64,000 nt of DNA from Blautia faecis. GTDB lineage: Bacteria; Bacillota; Clostridia; Lachnospirales; Lachnospiraceae. Below, in pieces: positions 46,218 to 55,178 of the stretch (positions within the stretch are counted from its first letter, which is position 1; each line of letters opens with the position of its first letter). The DNA lies in the NCBI RefSeq assembly GCF_020554845.1, contig NZ_JAJCIA010000007.1, forward strand, positions 62,001-126,000, in the 5' to 3' direction. The position numbers and the translations under genes are program-made. The notes under the pieces were generated by a model. It did no database searches. It was not told the DNA's origin and saw nothing but the letters and a program-made list of their open reading frames with translations.

Positions 46218-47834
46218 ATGAAGATCACTTTTATTGGAGCAACACATGAAGTTACCGGGAGCTGCTATTATCTGGAAGCAGCAGGAAAAAAGTTTCTTGT
46301 AGACTGTGGAATGGAACAGGGACCTGATTATTATGAAAATAAAGATATTCCTGTGCCTCCGGGAGAATTAGATTTTGTGCTTTTAACACATGCACACATG
46401 GATCATTCCGGAAATCTTCCTGCTATTTACGCAAAAGGCTTTAAAGGACCTGTATATGCCACAGAGGCAACCTGTAATCTTTGCGATATTATGCTCCGTG
46501 ACAGTGCCCATATCCAGATGTTTGAGGCAGAATGGCGTAACCGCAAGGCAAAACGTCAGGGGAAGCCTGAATTTGTTCCAGCTTATACCATGGAGGATGC
46601 ATTAGGGGTTATTCGTAATTTTGTAGGCTGTCCATATGAGACTGGAATAATTCTTGGCGAGGGGCTGAGAGTAAAGTTTATTGATGCAGGTCACCTTCTT
46701 GGATCAAGCAGTATTGAGGTGAATATCTGTGAAGCTGGAGTTGAAAAAACAATTGTATTTTCGGGAGATATAGGAAACAAAAATCAGCCGCTTATAAAAG
46801 ACCCTGCCTATTTTAGAAAAGCAGACTACGTGGTAATGGAATCTACATACGGAGACCGGAGCCACGGAGAGAGACCAGATTATGTGCGCCTTCTGGCAGA
46901 TGTCATTCAGGAGACCTTTGACCGGGGCGGTAATGTGGTAATTCCCTCTTTTGCAGTGGGAAGAACGCAGGAGATGCTGTATTTTATCAGACAGATAAAA
47001 GCAGAAGGCCTTATTCACGGGCATGATAATTTTAAAGTGTTTGTAGATAGCCCTCTTGCAAATGAAGCAACAAATATTTTCGGTATTCATAAATATGATT
47101 GTTTTGATGACGAGGCTCTGGAACTTATTCGAAAAGGAATCAATCCTCTTAGCTTTCCTGGTTTGAAGATATCCGTAACAAGTGAAGACTCAAAAGCAAT
47201 CAATTTCGATGATGACTGTAAGGTGATTATTTCTGCCAGTGGAATGTGTGATGCAGGAAGAATTAAACATCACCTGAAACATAATCTGTGGCGGGAGGAC
47301 AGCACCATTCTTTTTGTGGGCTATCAGGCTGTTGGAACTCCGGGACGCGCCCTTTTGGAAGGAACTCAGGAAATAAAACTCTTTGGTGAACCGGTGCACG
47401 TTGCAGCAAAAATCTGCCGTATGCCGGGAATCAGTGGCCATGCAGATGTAAATGGTCTGGTTGACTGGATAAAAGCATTTGAAGTAAAGCCTCAGAAAGT
47501 GTTTGTTACTCATGGCGAGGATACTGTGACAGAACTGTTTGCTGCAAGACTGCGTGATGAGATGAACTATGATGCATATGCGCCATTCAGTGGAACAGAA
47601 TTTGATCTGGCTGAAGGCGAATTTCTGTACGAGGCAGAGGGCGTTAAGATACAGAAGCCTGCTGCGTTACAAAAAGCATCTAAGGCTGCAAAGGTATACG
47701 AAAAGTTGCTTGCGCTTGGATACAGACTGCTTTCCGTCATACGCAAAAACGAGGGCTGTGCAAACAAAGATCTGGAGAAGTTTTCAAGGGATGTCCAATC
47801 TTTATGTGATAAATGGGACAGAACTGATGGGTAA
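46218..47834 (+). CDS. MBL-fold beta-CASP ribonuclease
   Basis: A 538-residue metallo-beta-lactamase-fold nuclease of the CPSF/YSH1-like group. Metal ligands are HAHMDHSG, a His in DAGHLLGS, Asp in FSGDIG and a late His in ISGHAD; the beta-CASP domain and the RMMBL segment (KVFVTHGE) are present. It likely processes RNA. Confidence 0.9.
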   Translation: MKITFIGATHEVTGSCYYLEAAGKKFLVDCGMEQGPDYYENKDIPVPPGELDFVLLTHAHMDHSGNLPAIYAKGFKGPVYATEATCNLCDIMLRDSAHIQMFEAEWRNRKAKRQGKPEFVPAYTMEDALGVIRNFVGCPYETGIILGEGLRVKFIDAGHLLGSSSIEVNICEAGVEKTIVFSGDIGNKNQPLIKDPAYFRKADYVVMESTYGDRSHGERPDYVRLLADVIQETFDRGGNVVIPSFAVGRTQEMLYFIRQIKAEGLIHGHDNFKVFVDSPLANEATNIFGIHKYDCFDDEALELIRKGINPLSFPGLKISVTSEDSKAINFDDDCKVIISASGMCDAGRIKHHLKHNLWREDSTILFVGYQAVGTPGRALLEGTQEIKLFGEPVHVAAKICRMPGISGHADVNGLVDWIKAFEVKPQKVFVTHGEDTVTELFAARLRDEMNYDAYAPFSGTEFDLAEGEFLYEAEGVKIQKPAALQKASKAAKVYEKLLALGYRLLSVIRKNEGCANKDLEKFSRDVQSLCDKWDRTDG

Positions 47835-47855
47835 GTGTTACAGTCTGAAAAGAAA

Positions 47856-47879
47856 TCCCCGGGACAAAAATCCCGGGGA
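47856..47879 (-). terminator. Terminator of the TSCPD gene
   Basis: TCCCCGGGA / TCCCGGGGA stem directly after the minus-strand stop, followed on that strand by TTTCTTTTC. It lies between two convergent genes and may serve both. Confidence 0.65.
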
Positions 47880-47884
47880 AGTAA

Positions 47885-48127
47885 TTATGAAATCGCTTCT
47901 TTTAAAGCAGTGGCAAGCTGGTCTGGGCATGAAGTAGGTCTGCGTCCACACTGGATTCCCTCCAGGCGTGCAATTACTTCTTTCGCCGGCATACCTTCTA
48001 CAAGTTTGGCAACTCCCTGTGTATTTCCAGAACATCCACCAATAAATTTCACATTGTGAACTTTCTGTTCATCATCAATATCATATTGAATTGCCATAGA
48101 ACAAACACCTTTTGTTTTATATTCCAT
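47885..48127 (-). CDS. TSCPD-domain protein
   Basis: An 80-residue protein of the TIGR03905/TSCPD type, named for the C-terminal TSCPD motif, with GGCSGNTQG and CGRRPTSCPD. Conserved cysteines suggest metal binding; the domain also occurs at the end of some ribonucleotide reductases. Start at ATG 48127 after GGAGG. Confidence 0.85.
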   Translation of the reverse strand: MEYKTKGVCSMAIQYDIDDEQKVHNVKFIGGCSGNTQGVAKLVEGMPAKEVIARLEGIQCGRRPTSCPDQLATALKEAIS

Positions 48128-48255
48128 TGTTTTTTCCTCCAATCGTTATGTAAAATCAGGAGCTCAGGAACGCTGGTCAGGTTATGAACAGCAATAGCTT
48201 TGCACCTTCTCTCATTATAGCAGAAGATATTATAAGTTTCCATGCCAAATTTAAG

Positions 48256-48284
48256 TTGGATATAGCAAGAAGTTTTGGTATAAT
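48256..48284 (+). promoter_or_regulatory. Promoter of mtnN
   Basis: TTGGAT, 17-base spacer, TATAAT with an upstream TG, about 45 bases before the start codon. Confidence 0.65.
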
Positions 48285-48331
48285 GTCAGATGAAGAAGCA
48301 GTTAACTTTCAAAAACAGAGGAGAATGCTAA

Positions 48332-49030
48332 ATGAAAACAATTGGTATTATTGGCGCAATGGAAGTTGAAGTTGCGATTTTAAAAGAAAAAATGGAAGAT
48401 GTACGAATTATAAAAAAAGCTTCCATGGATTTTTATGAGGGAATACTTGCTGGGAAAAAGGTTGTTGTAGTGCGTTCCGGAATTGGCAAGGTAAATGCTG
48501 GTATCTGTGCTCAGATTCTGGCAGATGTATTTTCAGTAGATGCGATCATTAATACAGGAATTGCAGGAAGCTTAAATAAAAATATTAATATCGGTGATAT
48601 TGTTCTTTCCACAGATGTTGTACAGCATGATATGGATGCTACCGGATTTGGATACCGCAAGGGACAGATTCCGCAAATGCCTGTATTTTTCTTTAATGCA
48701 GATGATAATCTCCGCAGACTTGCTGCAGAAGTATGTAAGGAAGTAAATCCGGATATTCAGGTATTTGAAGGAAGAATTGCTTCTGGAGACCAGTTTGTCT
48801 GCGATCAGGATGTTAAGAATCGAATTGTATCAGAGTTTTCAGCATATGCGACTGAAATGGAAGGTGCAGCCATTGGACAGGCAGCATACTTAAATGAAAT
48901 TCCGTTTCTGGTTGTCCGTGCTATTTCTGATAAGGCTGATGGAAGTGCGCAGATGGATTACAGCGAATTTGAGAAAGCAGCTGTTGACCATAGTGTGAGG
49001 CTTACTTTAAATATGCTGGCGCGTATTTGA
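48332..49030 (+). CDS. mtnN: 5'-methylthioadenosine/S-adenosylhomocysteine nucleosidase
   Basis: A 232-residue nucleosidase that recycles MTA and SAH. Seen are GIIGAMEVEV at the N-terminus, the catalytic Glu12 region, SGIGKVNA, NTGIAGS, EMEGAAIGQ and the catalytic Asp in ISDKADG. RBS GAGGAGA. Its stop codon falls inside the left end of a family B element. Confidence 0.94.
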   Translation: MKTIGIIGAMEVEVAILKEKMEDVRIIKKASMDFYEGILAGKKVVVVRSGIGKVNAGICAQILADVFSVDAIINTGIAGSLNKNINIGDIVLSTDVVQHDMDATGFGYRKGQIPQMPVFFFNADDNLRRLAAEVCKEVNPDIQVFEGRIASGDQFVCDQDVKNRIVSEFSAYATEMEGAAIGQAAYLNEIPFLVVRAISDKADGSAQMDYSEFEKAAVDHSVRLTLNMLARI

Positions 49031-49176
49031 AAAATCATTCCCGCAATCTGCACGCCCCACTTTGCGGTATATTTTTCCCGAATTCAGTTGCCGTAGCCCG
49101 CTACGGCGCCATCATCCGGGCAAAATCTTCCACAAATTGTGACGTACATCTTGCAGAAAGCCTTTTTCAAACACGC
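49021..49176. mobile_element. Family B MITE-like element at the mtnN 3' end
   Basis: Ends GCGTATTTGAAAAA (49021-49034) and TTTTTCAAACACGC (49163-49176); the interior matches 26824-26986 closely, e.g. CGCCCCACTTTGCGGTATAT and ACAAATTGTGACG. A 19-base direct repeat, TGGCGCGTATTTGAAAAAT, occurs at 49017-49035 and again at 49179-49197, so one unit is 162 bases. Confidence 0.75.
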
Positions 49177-49269
49177 TTTGGCGCGTATTTGAAAAATGGT
49201 GCAATTGACCGAAAAACGGAAGCTTGCATATAATGAGAGTGAAATGGAAAAGGAATCGAAATTGCTGAT

Positions 49270-49644
49270 ATGATATATAAAGATTTTTATCCATTTTACA
49301 CAAGCTATGCAAATCCCTTGCTCTACCGGGGAGAAAAGGAACAAGAAGAGGAATTTTTTCTGATGAAATCCTACTATCCGGACACTGCCAGAAAGATACA
49401 GGAAAAAGTGGAAGAAGAATGTGATCTTCAGGATTATGAAGGCAGCCGGCTTTACGATGAATATCCTGACAGGTTTATGTTGTATCACCTTGGAAGGAAG
49501 ATCGTGGATGAAGTAAAATCAGAGGCTGATATGGAAGCAATGTCTGATGGACTTCTTGGTGATCTGGTAGAAGTGCTTCTTTTTCATGAAATATCACGAA
49601 GAAGATGCCGACGAAGAAGATGCAGGGGAGATTTTTACAGATAA
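49270..49644 (+). CDS. Conserved-type hypothetical protein with Arg-rich tail
   Basis: A 124-residue soluble protein (MIYKDFYPFY) with an acidic middle and a tail rich in Arg and Cys (SRRRCRRRRCRG). No catalytic motif is seen. It has a modest AAGGA site. I do not recognise it; the basic tail could bind nucleic acid. Confidence 0.6.
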   Translation: MIYKDFYPFYTSYANPLLYRGEKEQEEEFFLMKSYYPDTARKIQEKVEEECDLQDYEGSRLYDEYPDRFMLYHLGRKIVDEVKSEADMEAMSDGLLGDLVEVLLFHEISRRRCRRRRCRGDFYR

Positions 49645-49668
49645 GACGCATCAAAATGACAATTAGAG

Positions 49669-49695
49669 GTTGCTGTGAGCGGAGTGAACAGTAAC
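49669..49695. repeat. Family A end fragment, inverted
   Basis: The reverse complement matches 8110-8136 of the full element at 25 of 27 bases, including the internal CTCCG. Confidence 0.55.
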
Positions 49696-49731
49696 GATTA
49701 CAGAATATAAAAGAAAATAATTATAATAAAA

Positions 49732-50931
49732 ATGAAAACAATAGATGAATATTTAGAGGAACAGATAAATGAACAGCTGTGTCAAGCTATCCTAAGCGGC
49801 AGCAGAGGGGACGGACCATCCAAAGTAAAAATACGCCCGGTAGAAATCCGGGGGAAGGTGGTTTATCAGGCTTCTGAAACTGTAGGGACGAAGGTGCTCC
49901 ATAAAAATTATTCCAGAGAGGAACTGATTTCATATTTAAAAGCGGGGCTGCAGCATGATTTTTCTCAGCTTCAGGCAAGTGGGATGGCGCTGGATGGAAC
50001 TATTCTGGTAAGCAAAAAAGGAAAGATGACCATAAAGACCAGACGTCATCCCGAAAATGGAAAAGGTCTGGCTTTCGGAAAGGACAAGACCTTCAGCAAG
50101 GGCACGCAGATATTGGCCCACAATCGTGTAAAGCAGTACATACTTAAGGAAAATATTCCAGTCCCCTTTCTTGTTGATCTTGGTGTTATGAATAAGGAAG
50201 GCAGGATTATTACCCAAAAATACGATAAGTTCCGACAGATCAATCGATTTCTGGAATTTATTCAGGACATTCTTCCAAGACTGGATCAACAGCGGGAAGT
50301 GACCATTCTTGATTTTGGATGCGGAAAGTCCTATCTTACATTTGCCATGTATTACTATCTGAGAGAACTGAAAGGTTATGATGTAAATATTATTGGTCTG
50401 GATCTGAAAACAGATGTAATAGAAAAATGTAATCATCTTGCAGTAAAGTATGGATATGAAAAACTGCATTTTTATCAGGGAGATATTGCTGATTATGAAG
50501 GTGTTTCTTCTGTTGATATGGTAGTAACCTTGCATGCCTGTGACACAGCTACAGATTATGCTCTTGCGAAGGCTGTGGAATGGGGAGCGAAAGTTATTTT
50601 GTCTGTACCCTGCTGTCAGCATGAGGTAAATAGACAGATAAAAAATGAAGTGTTGGAGCCTGTACTGAAATATGGCATTCTTAAGGAGAGAATGGCTGCT
50701 TTGATGACAGATGGAATTCGAGCCAATCTGCTGGAAAGTATGGGGTACGAAACTCAGATTCTGGAATTTATTGATATGGAGCATACACCCAAGAATTTGC
50801 TGATCCGTGCTGTAAAGACAGGCAAACCAAAAGATATGAAGAGTACAGTGCAGCTTATGAAGGAACTGCATATAAATCCTACACTGGAAAGACTTCTGTA
50901 CCGTGAAGGGGAGGTACAATCAGAGAGTTAA
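49732..50931 (+). CDS. SAM-dependent methyltransferase (METTL25/GSTCD-like)
   Basis: A 399-residue protein. The N-terminal 150 residues are unassigned; the Rossmann methyltransferase domain shows the SAM motif ILDFGCGKSYLTFA, the acidic residue in IIGLDLKTDV, and HACDTATDYAL plus SVPCCQHE, a pattern of the METTL25/GSTCD group. The substrate is unknown; tRNA or rRNA is possible. Confidence 0.83.
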   Translation: MKTIDEYLEEQINEQLCQAILSGSRGDGPSKVKIRPVEIRGKVVYQASETVGTKVLHKNYSREELISYLKAGLQHDFSQLQASGMALDGTILVSKKGKMTIKTRRHPENGKGLAFGKDKTFSKGTQILAHNRVKQYILKENIPVPFLVDLGVMNKEGRIITQKYDKFRQINRFLEFIQDILPRLDQQREVTILDFGCGKSYLTFAMYYYLRELKGYDVNIIGLDLKTDVIEKCNHLAVKYGYEKLHFYQGDIADYEGVSSVDMVVTLHACDTATDYALAKAVEWGAKVILSVPCCQHEVNRQIKNEVLEPVLKYGILKERMAALMTDGIRANLLESMGYETQILEFIDMEHTPKNLLIRAVKTGKPKDMKSTVQLMKELHINPTLERLLYREGEVQSES

Positions 50932-50942
50932 GAGGAGAAAGA

Positions 50943-53393
50943 ATGATTAAATTTTTACGCAGAGCAGTGATTCTCCTGTTTGTTTTTGTTCTCGGCGTGG
51001 CAGGAAGTTCGTTCCTGCTGAATAGTGAGACTACGGATGACCGCTCTGATATGAATGATCCGGTTTTTCCGGAGGTAATGGTTGATTTTGATGGAAATTA
51101 TGCAAACAGGATGTATGGTTATGCACAGCCTATGCAGTCTGATTTTACCAGGGACAGTGTGACGCCTATTGATACATCCAAGGAACTGTCCTTTGTTATA
51201 AATGCCTATGATACAAAGGTGAAAAGCCTTTCCTATGAGATACGTACCTCTGATGGCAGTAAGGTACTGGAAAATCGTAAGATTAAAAGTTTGGATAAAC
51301 AGGACAGCTATCTGACAACAACGATTAAGCTGAGCAGTGATCTTCTGATGAACCAGGAGTATTCTTTGCAATTATCTCTTGAGACAAATAAGGGAACAGC
51401 TTATTACTATACAAGAGTAGTTTCCAGATCCAATGTGAATGCTGCTCAGTACGTGAAGTTTGTTGCGAGCTTTTATGAAAAATGTCTGGATAAAGCGTCC
51501 GCCGAGGATCTGACTGCTTACCTGGAATCAGACACATCCAGTACATCTACCAACTATACAGACATTAATATCAATTCTACATTTGCCCAGATCAGCTGGG
51601 GCAATCTGAACCCTCAGATTTACAGAAAGGGAATTCCTGTAGTGAAGGATATTAATGAAACCACAGCCAGTCTTTCTGTTGAATATCAGATTGCGGCACT
51701 GGATGAAGATGGAAACCAGGAAATCTATGATGTGACAGAATTTTACCGGATGCGTTATACTGAAACCAGAATCATGCTTCTGGATTTTAAACGAAGCGCA
51801 TCACAGGTGTTTGAGGAAAGCTCCATCAGCATTTCCGACAAGGGGCTTTTGCTTGGTGTCAGAGACAAAAATGTAGAATACATGATGAATGAAAAAGCAG
51901 GAGTGCTTGCGTTTGTTCAGGAAGGAGATTTATGGTCTTATTCTCCTGATGATGGAAAATTTTCCAGAATTTTCAGTTTCCGCAAAGAAACGGATGGAGA
52001 TTTCAGGGATTCCAGATACCAGCATAATATAAAGATCATCCGTGTGGAAGATAACGGAGATGTGGACTTTGTTCTTTATGGATATATGAACAGAGGCGTT
52101 CGGGAAGGATACTGTGGCGTTTGTGTATATCATTACAGCAATGATCAGAATGTGGTGGAAGAAAAAGTATTTATTCCGTCTACAGAATCCTACGAATTCC
52201 TGAAAGAAGATCTTGGAACATTATCCTATGTCAGTACAGAAAATGCTCTTTACCTTTTATTTGCAAATAAGCTTTATAAGATAAACATTTCAGATGGTAC
52301 CAGTGAGGTTCTTGAGGAAGGAATTAAAAAAGATGACTTTGCTGTTTCGGATACAGGTGCACATGCTGCATGGATCATTCAGGAAGGTGAAAGCGCCGGA
52401 AATATAAAAGAAATAGATTTTGAAACATTAGAAACCAGGAGTCTTGCACCATCTTCAGGACAGTCTTTAGTGCTGAATGGATTTATGAATGAAGATCTTG
52501 TTTATGGAATCGTAGTTGATGGAGATGTGATCGCAGACGATAATGGTCATGAGACTACGGGGATTCATACGGTCCGTATTGAAGGATTTGATGGAACTTT
52601 GAAAAAAGAATATCATCAGGATGGATTGTATGTAACTGATATTACCATGGGAAACACTATGATGGAATTTCAGTTGTCCAAGAAGACAAAAAAAGGATAC
52701 AAAGCAGTAAGCAAGGATAATATTCTGAATAATTCCAAAGCCTCGACCAATACTGTATCCGTGGAACTTGTGACAAATTCCAGAACCGGAACTCAGATAC
52801 GACTGGCTCTCACTGAAACGCCTGAAATTCAGGAACCGTTAGTCGTTTATGCAAAAATGAAAAATATAGGTGATGACCGTATTATTCTGGATACGCAGAT
52901 TCCTGAGGAAGATATTTACTATGTTTATGCAAAAGGAGGATTGGACAGTACATTCACAGATCCTGCACTTGCGCTTCAAAGAGCAGATGATCAGACTGGT
53001 GTTGTGCTGAATCGTGCTCAGCAGTATGTATGGGAGCGTGGAAATAAGAAGACAAAGCTGACTCTTAATCTGGAGGATGTGCCGGAAGCAATGAAGAGTG
53101 CATCCCTGGATGTTACAGCACTGCAGGAGGCTCTTGGGGATGAGGGTACTATCATTGATTTGTCTGGTTGTACATTAGACAGTGTCTTATATGAGGTCAG
53201 CGCCCAGCGTCCGGTAATTGCCAAGACCGGGGATAATACCAGTGTTGTGATCATAGGATATGATGAATATAACACATATCTGTACGATCCGCAGAAAGGG
53301 GAAACTTATCCTTACGGTATGAATGACAGTACGGAGCTGTTTGAAAAGGCCGGCAATATTTTTATAAGTTATGTTGAGAAACTGAAGCTTTAA
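50943..53393 (+). CDS. Large exported protein with degenerate C39-like C-terminus
   Basis: An 816-residue envelope protein with an N-terminal membrane anchor (AVILLFVFVLGVAGSSFLL) and a long beta-rich outside region. The last 110 residues follow a C39-type peptidase plan (LDSVLYEVSAQRPVIAKT, VVIIGYDEYNTYLYDPQKG) but the nucleophile Cys position reads AQQYVWERG and the His before VVIIGYD is Ser/Thr. So it looks catalytically dead and may serve binding. It lies 11 bases downstream of the methyltransferase gene. Confidence 0.72.
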   Translation: MIKFLRRAVILLFVFVLGVAGSSFLLNSETTDDRSDMNDPVFPEVMVDFDGNYANRMYGYAQPMQSDFTRDSVTPIDTSKELSFVINAYDTKVKSLSYEIRTSDGSKVLENRKIKSLDKQDSYLTTTIKLSSDLLMNQEYSLQLSLETNKGTAYYYTRVVSRSNVNAAQYVKFVASFYEKCLDKASAEDLTAYLESDTSSTSTNYTDININSTFAQISWGNLNPQIYRKGIPVVKDINETTASLSVEYQIAALDEDGNQEIYDVTEFYRMRYTETRIMLLDFKRSASQVFEESSISISDKGLLLGVRDKNVEYMMNEKAGVLAFVQEGDLWSYSPDDGKFSRIFSFRKETDGDFRDSRYQHNIKIIRVEDNGDVDFVLYGYMNRGVREGYCGVCVYHYSNDQNVVEEKVFIPSTESYEFLKEDLGTLSYVSTENALYLLFANKLYKINISDGTSEVLEEGIKKDDFAVSDTGAHAAWIIQEGESAGNIKEIDFETLETRSLAPSSGQSLVLNGFMNEDLVYGIVVDGDVIADDNGHETTGIHTVRIEGFDGTLKKEYHQDGLYVTDITMGNTMMEFQLSKKTKKGYKAVSKDNILNNSKASTNTVSVELVTNSRTGTQIRLALTETPEIQEPLVVYAKMKNIGDDRIILDTQIPEEDIYYVYAKGGLDSTFTDPALALQRADDQTGVVLNRAQQYVWERGNKKTKLTLNLEDVPEAMKSASLDVTALQEALGDEGTIIDLSGCTLDSVLYEVSAQRPVIAKTGDNTSVVIIGYDEYNTYLYDPQKGETYPYGMNDSTELFEKAGNIFISYVEKLKL

Positions 53394-53542
53394 AGTGGCT
53401 GTTGGGAAAGCCGGTACAGTCCGATATTGAACATGTATGCAAAAAATGCTAGATGTGAAAGATGCAGCAAAGTGGTGGTTAACAGTCTGTCTGTGGTGGA
53501 GGACAGACTGTTAAAAATAAAGCAACAGGAAAGGACAGAAAA

Positions 53543-55033
53543 ATGCTAAGCGAAAGTATTAAAAAACTGGTACAGTATGGAATTGAGACAGGGCTGACTC
53601 CTGCCTGTGAGAAAAACTATACAACAAATCTTCTTCTTGATGTTTTTAAAGAAGATGAATACACAGAACCGGCAGAGGAATATTCTGATATTAATCTGGA
53701 AGAAGTTCTGAAAGAACTGTTAGACGAAGCTGTAGAACGTGGTCTGATTCAGGACAGTGTGGTTTACAGAGATCTGTTTGATACAAGATTAATGAACTGT
53801 CTTATGCCCCGCCCGGCTCAGGTACAGAAGTCTTTCTGGGAAAAATATGAGAAATCTCCGGAAGAAGCAACAGATTATTTCTATAAATTAAGCCAGGACA
53901 GTGATTATATTCGTCGTTATCGTGTAAAGAAAGACCAGAAATGGACTGTGGATTCTCCTTATGGAGCAATTGATATTACAATCAACCTTTCTAAGCCAGA
54001 GAAAGATCCGAAAGCTATTGCTGCGGCAAAGCTTATCAAATCAAGCAGCTATCCCAAATGTCTGCTTTGTCCGGAAAATGAGGGATATGCAGGCCGCGCA
54101 AATCATCCTGCAAGAGAGAATCACAGAATCATTCCGATCACAATCAATGACAGTCCGTGGGGAATGCAGTACTCTCCTTATGTTTATTATAATGAGCATT
54201 GTATTGTATTTAATTTCCAGCACACACCTATGAAAATCGAGAGAAACACATTTATCAAGCTGTTTGATTTCGTGAAGCTGTTTCCACATTATTTTCTGGG
54301 GTCAAATGCAGACTTACCGATTGTGGGAGGTTCTATTCTCAGTCACGATCATTTCCAGGGCGGCCATTATACGTTTGCTATGGCAAAGGCTGAAATTGAG
54401 AAATATGTAACTATTCCGGGCTATGAGGATGTGGAGGCTGGTATTGTAAAATGGCCGCTGTCTGTACTTCGTATCCGTCATAAAGATGAGAAGCGCCTGA
54501 TTGATCTGGCAACTCATGTGCTGGAGGTTTGGAGAGGCTATACAGATGAGGCTGCATTCATTTTTGCAGAAACGGATGGTGAACCTCATAATACGATCAC
54601 TCCGATCGCACGTAAAAAAGGTGATATGTATGAGTTGGATCTGACTCTACGAAACAATATTACCACAGAAGAAAATCCTCTTGGCGTATATCATCCGCAT
54701 GCACAGTACCATCATATTAAGAAGGAGAATATCGGTCTGATCGAGGTTATGGGCTTGGCAGTTCTCCCTGCGCGACTAAAAGAAGAACTGGAGCTTTTGG
54801 AAGAATATATTCTGGATGGCAAGGATGTTGCTTCTAATGAGAAGATTGAAAAACATGAGCAGTGGGTAAAAGAATTCCTTCCGAAGTACGATCATCTTGA
54901 TAAAGACAATATTGAAGAGGTTCTTCATAAAGAAGTTGGAAATGTGTTTGTTCACGTGCTGGAAGATGCTGGTGTTTACAAATGTACAGGAGAGGGCAGA
55001 GCTGCATTTATGCGTTTTATTGAAAATTTGTAA
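53543..55033 (+). CDS. galT: UDP-glucose--hexose-1-phosphate uridylyltransferase, type II
   Basis: A 496-residue Firmicute-type GalT of the Leloir pathway. The nucleophile His lies in ILSHDHFQGG, near CLLCPENEGYAGR. Length and motifs fit the GalT2 family (TIGR01239). No galK or galE is next to it. An 11-bp hairpin at 53481-53512 lies in its leader, with no T run on the plus strand. Confidence 0.94.
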   Translation: MLSESIKKLVQYGIETGLTPACEKNYTTNLLLDVFKEDEYTEPAEEYSDINLEEVLKELLDEAVERGLIQDSVVYRDLFDTRLMNCLMPRPAQVQKSFWEKYEKSPEEATDYFYKLSQDSDYIRRYRVKKDQKWTVDSPYGAIDITINLSKPEKDPKAIAAAKLIKSSSYPKCLLCPENEGYAGRANHPARENHRIIPITINDSPWGMQYSPYVYYNEHCIVFNFQHTPMKIERNTFIKLFDFVKLFPHYFLGSNADLPIVGGSILSHDHFQGGHYTFAMAKAEIEKYVTIPGYEDVEAGIVKWPLSVLRIRHKDEKRLIDLATHVLEVWRGYTDEAAFIFAETDGEPHNTITPIARKKGDMYELDLTLRNNITTEENPLGVYHPHAQYHHIKKENIGLIEVMGLAVLPARLKEELELLEEYILDGKDVASNEKIEKHEQWVKEFLPKYDHLDKDNIEEVLHKEVGNVFVHVLEDAGVYKCTGEGRAAFMRFIENL

Positions 55034-55060
55034 CCAAATCATAAAGACAATCTTTTGGGG

Positions 55061-55089
55061 TTGAAAGAATGTGTCCGTTTGATTATACT
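55061..55089 (+). promoter_or_regulatory. Promoter of the SGNH/InlB-repeat gene
   Basis: TTGAAA, 17-base spacer, TATACT, about 90 bases before the start codon. Confidence 0.6.
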
Positions 55090-55178
55090 GAAGACAGCAC
55101 AGAAGATGAAATAAGAACTATTTATTTTCTGTGCAGATGATGAAAGCAGGAGAGACATTAAAAAGCAGAGGAGTGCCT

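Noticed and set aside
49936..50919. A 327-codon frame opposite the methyltransferase gene
   Set aside because: It is antisense to a clear SAM methyltransferase, with low-complexity Cys/His/Ile-rich translation.
53481..53512. AACAGTCTGTC / GACAGACTGTT hairpin before galT as a terminator
   Set aside because: No T run follows on the plus strand and no minus-strand gene needs one; I treat it only as a leader hairpin.
53431..53547. A 38-codon frame with two Cys pairs before galT as a leader peptide
   Set aside because: No ribosome site, and it runs into the galT start; not enough support.
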